In this document: one piece after another, positions 63,910-64,000 of the stretch
How the letters are laid out: the number at the start of each line of letters is the position of its first letter
Numbering within the stretch: position 1 is the first letter of the stretch
Assembly: GCA_022652735.1 (NCBI GenBank)
Contig: JALCRP010000001.1
Coordinates: 186,001 to 250,000 of the forward strand
DNA from: Faecalibacterium sp.
Lineage (GTDB): Bacteria; Bacillota; Clostridia; Oscillospirales; Ruminococcaceae
Length of the DNA: 64,000 bases
Direction: 5' to 3'
Notes under the pieces: model-generated
Told to the model about the DNA's origin: nothing
What the model saw: the letters and a program-made list of their open reading frames with translations, nothing else
Databases searched by the model: none
Made by a program: the position numbers and the translations under genes

Positions 63910-64000
63910 TTATGAATAATCCACTGAATCGCTCAAAGTCCAGTGTTTAACGGTATTTCCAGCAACTCGGATTCTGAATCTTACTGAGGTGTTACGGCGA
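63910..64000 (-). CDS. Possible C-terminal end of an unknown protein, cut by window edge
   Basis: A frame open to the window edge ends in TAA at 63910 after 29 codons (...VAGNTVKHWTLSDSVDYS). It lies just beyond the tRNA fragment, so it would belong to the putative integrated element. Too short to identify. Confidence 0.3.
   Translation of the reverse strand, partial: RRNTSVRFRIRVAGNTVKHWTLSDSVDYS

Overview
The window is a GC-rich, gene-dense stretch of a Firmicutes chromosome. It most resembles Oscillospiraceae (Clostridium cluster IV, Faecalibacterium/Gemmiger/Subdoligranulum-like). That placement is an inference from gene content: a dcw cluster with SpoVD/SpoVB-type proteins, ylxM-ffh-rpsP-khpA-rimM-trmD synteny, a clostridial V-type ATPase operon, CarD, and ABC exporter pairs with LysR control. 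Almost everything is core housekeeping. There is no CRISPR array, no recognisable insertion sequence and no intact prophage.

Layout. 1-350: 3' part of the RNase P RNA with its terminator. 353-12632: a minus-strand division and wall cluster, in transcription order mraZ-rsmH-ftsL-PBP(spoVD)-murF-mraY-ftsW-murG-ftsQ-murE, with a MraZ-type operator in front; murD and murB are not in it. 12768-15698: a coiled-coil protein, rsmD and uvrC. 15832-16095: HPr. 16306-20156: ylxM-ffh-rpsP-khpA-rimM-trmD. 20315-20579: three tRNAs (Arg-TCT, His-GTG, Gln-TTG). 20797-23365: a polar amino-acid ABC importer. 23521-28485: nitroreductase, a small unknown protein, a D-2-hydroxyacid dehydrogenase, a metallophosphoesterase and an unusual BMP-domain protein. 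28644-33151: M20 peptidase, DUF1643, PAP2, HD-GYP and a cysteine-synthase-like enzyme. 33428-37927: a heterodimeric ABC exporter diverging from a LysR regulator. 38041-39897: DnaK. 39992-40678: AIM24/TIGR00266. 40847-49720: a nine-gene V-type ATPase operon. 49866-50545: CarD. 50692-51043: a previously easy-to-miss 47-codon secreted-peptide gene. 51102-54773: SpoVB-like flippase, Mrp ATPase and an acyltransferase. 54806-62610: the ammonium assimilation block gdhA, gltB, gltD. 62611-63840: a more AT-rich stretch with an M23 peptidase. 63841-64000: the 3' end of a tRNA-Arg(CCT) gene, which looks like an integration site.

How parts work together. The dcw genes make lipid II precursors (MurE, MurF, MraY, MurG) and the division machine that uses them (FtsW, PBP, FtsL, FtsQ). 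gdhA and gltBD are the two routes of ammonium incorporation, placed side by side but with separate promoters and terminators. The V-ATPase operon encodes a complete A3B3 head, central and peripheral stalks, rotor ring and stator.

The observations most worth a second look are: a promoter followed at once by a complete intrinsic terminator just before gltB (small RNA or attenuator); the displaced tRNA-Arg 3' end with its own terminator at the right edge; a MraY with two altered catalytic motifs; a signal-less BMP protein with a ParB-like N-terminal motif; and the 47-codon gene with excellent expression signals.
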